A stretch of DNA of 10,181 bases from Cyclospora cayetanensis (taxonomy: Eukaryota; Apicomplexa; Conoidasida; Eucoccidiorida; Eimeriidae). The notes under the pieces were generated by a model. That model searched no databases and had not been told where the DNA came from. It saw nothing but the letters and a program-made list of their open reading frames with translations. Each line of letters starts with the position of its first letter. Position 1 is the stretch's first letter. A program made the translations under genes and the position numbers. This document shows positions 7,510-10,181 of the stretch, piece after piece. Where the stretch lies: the NCBI RefSeq assembly GCF_002999335.1, contig NW_020312355.1, positions 1-10,181 on the forward strand. Direction: 5' to 3'.

Positions 7510-7769
7510 TGTTAGATAAGTCCGTGCAGCGTCCACCAGAGCATCAGGTGGGTGGCTCTATCCGTCAAAAGCACGTTTCGTTTCAGTGCTTGTGTAGTTT
7601 TTTGGACGGTGAATCCCTGTATTCTTCTTGCTCGGGTTTTCCTTAACCGGTAAACGGCTTGATTCAGTGCTAAGAACAAGGTCTTATTCAATTATACAAG
7701 GATATGGCGCTGCTGCTGCAAGGTAGCACAGAATCCGTGAATCCGTATGCTTGATAGAGTGTAAGAACC

Positions 7770-8146
7770 TCAAATAAATATTTTGGAAAGGTCTGTCGGA
7801 GCACGCAGAGTTTGCAGACTAGGCAGTGAGCAGCACGTCCGAGGGGAAAGCGAGGGCAGCGGTTTGCGAGCTGTGCCTCTCAGGCACACTGAAACAAATC
7901 GGTGTGCCTTCTGCAGACAAAAGACAGCTCCTCCTTGAGCAAGACTCAAGCAAAGGTGTTTTATAGGGACACAAGAGGCAAAGATAGCACGACATCCGGT
8001 TCGTCCGCCGGGGCCAAGGCCACAGCTGTCGGCGCTTGATTCACGCAGTCGTGTTCTTGTGCCACCTTTGCGACTGTCTCATCACTTACCCACGCTTGTT
8101 TATCGCTTGTGGATATATGTTTTTTAAATCTTCGCATTTCGCTCAT
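7770..8146 (-). CDS. Possible tiny two-exon gene or spliced leader
   Basis: A minus-strand ATG at 8146 opens 19 codons (MSEMRRFKKHISTSDKQAW) ending exactly at a consensus donor TGG|GTAAGTGAT (intron from 8089). A strong acceptor, CTGTCTTTTGTCTGCAG, ends at 7911. From 7910 the frame is open in the required phase 0 for about 45 more codons (KAHRFVSVCLRGTARKPLPS onward) to TGA 7772-7770. That would be a basic protein of about 65 residues with a 179-bp intron. No family is recognised. Alternatively the intron lies in the 5' UTR of the secreted-protein gene that starts at 7509 on the same strand, with this frame as an upstream ORF. Without splicing the frame ends at 7961. Confidence 0.3.
7882..7909. 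repeat. Short hairpin
   Basis: Bases 7882-7891 and 7900-7909 pair as a 10-base stem (eight Watson-Crick pairs at the base, then one G-T wobble and one further pair) around an 8-base loop. It falls at the very start of the proposed second exon at 7910 on the minus strand, so it could affect splicing there, but a stem this short can arise by chance. Confidence 0.4.
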
Positions 8147-8154
8147 GGTTTCGC

Positions 8155-8988
8155 TCAGTAGCCAATCCTTTTCTTCATATCATGAGGCCCAACGTTCAAC
8201 CGGTCCTTTCGTCCACTATCGAATCGAAAAAGCAAAGGAAACCGAGTGAAAGATCCGTCCACATGACAAATGACGCGTGAAATAAACAAGTCTGATGGCG
8301 TTTTTAATGCCATATGTGTGCCGGTGGGAGAAGTTATTGGTGTATGAGCACACATATTCAGTATGTAGAAACAGTCTTGGGAGGTTAGGAGAACATCGCC
8401 AATACGTGAAAGATTAGGCTCTCGTAGTTTTTTGATATATAAGCGTGATACATGAGGAAAACTAAGCCTGTCAGTGGAAAGACTGTGAAATAAGTTGCCT
8501 GAAAGATACGGACGGTACAAGCGGCTGCTTATGTCAAGCAAAGGAGCACTAGGCCAGAGAAGCCACAGCATAGGGAACGAGCTTGGAATCACCAAGAAAA
8601 GAAAATACGATGTTAACTCAGAATGCACTTTTTTGAACGATAGGGGCGTATAGCATAGGTGGGAACTGTGCCAATAGTAAAATATCACTACCCTTGGTGT
8701 CATTTTACTTATTCCGTCGAGTTGAGAAGCATGCGCTGAACATTTTTTTAAATCAAGGTGCCCCCGAGTGCTGAGCGATTCGGAATGCATGTTAGGTTGG
8801 GAGCTTGGATGGAGCGTGACATCTGTGAAACAATAGCGCAGGTGTTCGGTAGGCGAGCTCAATGCGAATGTTTTTGTGTTGTCTTGTCCTAGCCAGCTCA
8901 GACACGGTTTCCAAGCAGCCCTCAGATGGAATGCAAGGGCTCTACGGAAACTTTGCTGCAAAATGTGTAGCTTGTTTGTTTCCAGCAT
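8155..8988 (-). CDS. Hypothetical 277-codon ORF with one hydrophobic segment
   Basis: An intronless ATG frame of 277 codons is preceded directly by an in-frame TGA, which fixes the start. It is the longest open frame in the window, and a chance frame of this length would be uncommon at this base composition. The translation is rich in Leu, Ser, His and Pro. It has one strongly hydrophobic stretch at about residues 125-152 (SYFLFLVIPSSFPMLWLLWP) that could be a membrane segment, and basic ends (C-terminus MKKRIGY). There is no N-terminal signal peptide and no motif of a known family. The Ser/Leu/His/Pro bias is what translated non-coding DNA often shows, so it may still be spurious. It ends 9 bases before the ATG of the small candidate gene at 8146, on the same strand. 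Confidence 0.28.
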   Translation of the reverse strand: MLETNKLHILQQSFRRALAFHLRAAWKPCLSWLGQDNTKTFALSSPTEHLRYCFTDVTLHPSSQPNMHSESLSTRGHLDLKKCSAHASQLDGISKMTPRVVIFYYWHSSHLCYTPLSFKKVHSELTSYFLFLVIPSSFPMLWLLWPSAPLLDISSRLYRPYLSGNLFHSLSTDRLSFPHVSRLYIKKLREPNLSRIGDVLLTSQDCFYILNMCAHTPITSPTGTHMALKTPSDLFISRVICHVDGSFTRFPLLFRFDSGRKDRLNVGPHDMKKRIGY

Positions 8989-10181
8989 TCAGTAAACTAA
9001 CGGCTCATGTTTTCAGTTGATGGGCCGTGGCAACAGGACACGTTCACTAGCGAACTGTGAAAGGCTAAGCTAGACTGTCACCATGTACTACATGAGTTTC
9101 ATTTTAAGTAAGAAGTACTAAGCAGTTGACACGCTGGTTTGAGCGCTCGTATATCTGACTTCTTTCAGATTACTGTTAGCTTAACACCACAAGGAGCACT
9201 GTGGTTGCGCGTGAACTAGATGCTATTTGCGACTAGATATCAATGGCTAGAGCTCCAAGAAAGTGCAGCTACGCGCCCACTAGCTGCCCCCATCCTCTCC
9301 TGTTTCACGAACTAGGAAGGTCGTGGAGAGGGGAAGGCGGAGCTTTTTCCAAGAAACATTCAGTAGTGATAGGTTTGTATTGAGTCTGAACTTTGAGGTC
9401 TGCCGACGGAACGTGAGGTGGGATTCCGGTAGCTGCACTGTGTGGTTTGACGCGGCCGCTCCCCGCTCAGCCAACGGCTGGGATCGCAGTCAAGCGTTTG
9501 GTTCCCTGTCTGAATTTGATCAAGTCATTTGCTAAGTCAAAACTACAAGTTGTAGTTTTGTTGGCAAGAGTGTGAAAATGAAGCCCAGGCGATTAGAACA
9601 GCGGGTAGCGGAGCGCCTGTTGGGGCAGCACAGGCCTGCCTCCCCGCTGATGTGAGCGCAGTAGACTGACAACTGTAAATTCGGATAACTTGCTCGCCGA
9701 TTTAATCTTCATGGATGTGTCGATGAAGTCACGCCGACTAGAAAAGTACAACCATAAAGATGGGAAAGTATTCCAAAGTTTCATTACCCTGGAGAGGATG
9801 AAACTCCATTTGTACCCTGCAAGATGAAGAGAGAGGAGTGCTTAACGCTGCATGCTCATTGGAAGCAGAATAACATTGGTGGCTGCAACTATGCACAAAA
9901 GGTCGCGTGCCTGCAGATACCACTATGATTCAAGCCTCCTTGCAAGCCCTGACTCATCGGTTGATGTAGAGATCAGCTAAATAGCGAATTTCAAGAGAAT
10001 TCGGAACACTGAAGAATGGAAATATGTGAATCGATTGGCATGTCAAGAATTACCAAGCTCTGGTCGTAAAAGCTTCGAAGTAGACTAACAGCTGCTATAG
10101 CACTTACCCAACTTCAGTCTAATCGAAGTGTCACGTTGGCTGGTTCATGCAGACCGAATATCACCCTCTTCTAAGCCAAAA
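8989..10181. other. Region without recognisable genes
   Basis: Only short open frames of 60-70 codons are present. Two of them (9323 plus, 9923 minus) have only GTG starts, and none has family features or good splice boundaries. No tRNA-like T-loop or cloverleaf, tandem repeat or transposon end was recognised. The only distinct structure is the palindrome at 9538. Confidence 0.5.
9538..9560. repeat. Perfect 23-bp palindrome
   Basis: Two perfect 11-base arms (CAAAACTACAA and TTGTAGTTTTG) flank a single central G at 9549. It is AT-rich and lies in non-coding DNA. It could be a dimeric protein-binding site or a cruciform-forming remnant, or it may be chance. Nothing nearby indicates a regulated gene. 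Confidence 0.8.

Noticed and set aside
7510..7536. Upstream extension of the secreted-protein gene to 7536
   Set aside because: The frame there begins with GTG, not ATG, and would bury the signal peptide. The ATG at 7509 has A at -3 and starts a clean signal peptide.
8137..8157. Direct duplication TTTCGCTCA at the junction between two minus-strand frames
   Set aside because: Two 9-base copies only, without other features of a target-site duplication or tandem array.

Overview
The window looks like nuclear DNA from a coccidian apicomplexan, most likely of the Toxoplasma/Hammondia/Neospora type. The argument rests on one gene. It is a two-exon, minus-strand gene with a roughly 0.4 kb GT-AG intron, and it encodes a signal-peptide protein with a long Glu/Lys/Asp/Ser-rich middle and a helical C-terminus, which resembles coccidian lineage-specific secreted families. 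Base composition is moderate, the window is mostly non-coding, and the CAG-type simple repeats typical of Eimeria are absent. The taxon is inferred, not proven.

Layout: (1) About 1-2655, plus strand, is a heavily decayed Ty3/gypsy (Metaviridae, chromovirus-like) pol relic. In order it retains the end of the protease, the start of the reverse transcriptase, RNase H with its connection to integrase, the integrase zinc-binding and catalytic regions, and a probable GPY/F-like tail. The reading frame shifts repeatedly and carries many stops, and the central reverse transcriptase appears to be missing. A near-perfect 21-bp hairpin lies inside the relic. (2) About 2656-4350 holds no recognisable gene. 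(3) About 4350-5200 has several short open frames on both strands, including a short ORF with a signal-peptide-like start; none is recognised. (4) 5201-6239 holds no recognisable gene and probably includes the 3' UTR of the next gene. (5) 6240-7509, minus strand, is the best-supported gene: a secreted acidic protein of 286 residues after splicing, with an RTLAD motif just after its signal peptide. (6) 7770-8146, minus strand, may be a very small two-exon gene or a spliced leader upstream of that gene. (7) 8155-8988, minus strand, is an unusually long intronless ORF (277 codons) of unknown nature. (8) 8989-10181 has no convincing gene, only a perfect 23-bp palindrome.

The parts do not form an operon or a pathway. 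The window reads as accessory, gene-poor DNA in which an ancient retroelement fossil sits a few kilobases from a lineage-specific secreted-protein gene.
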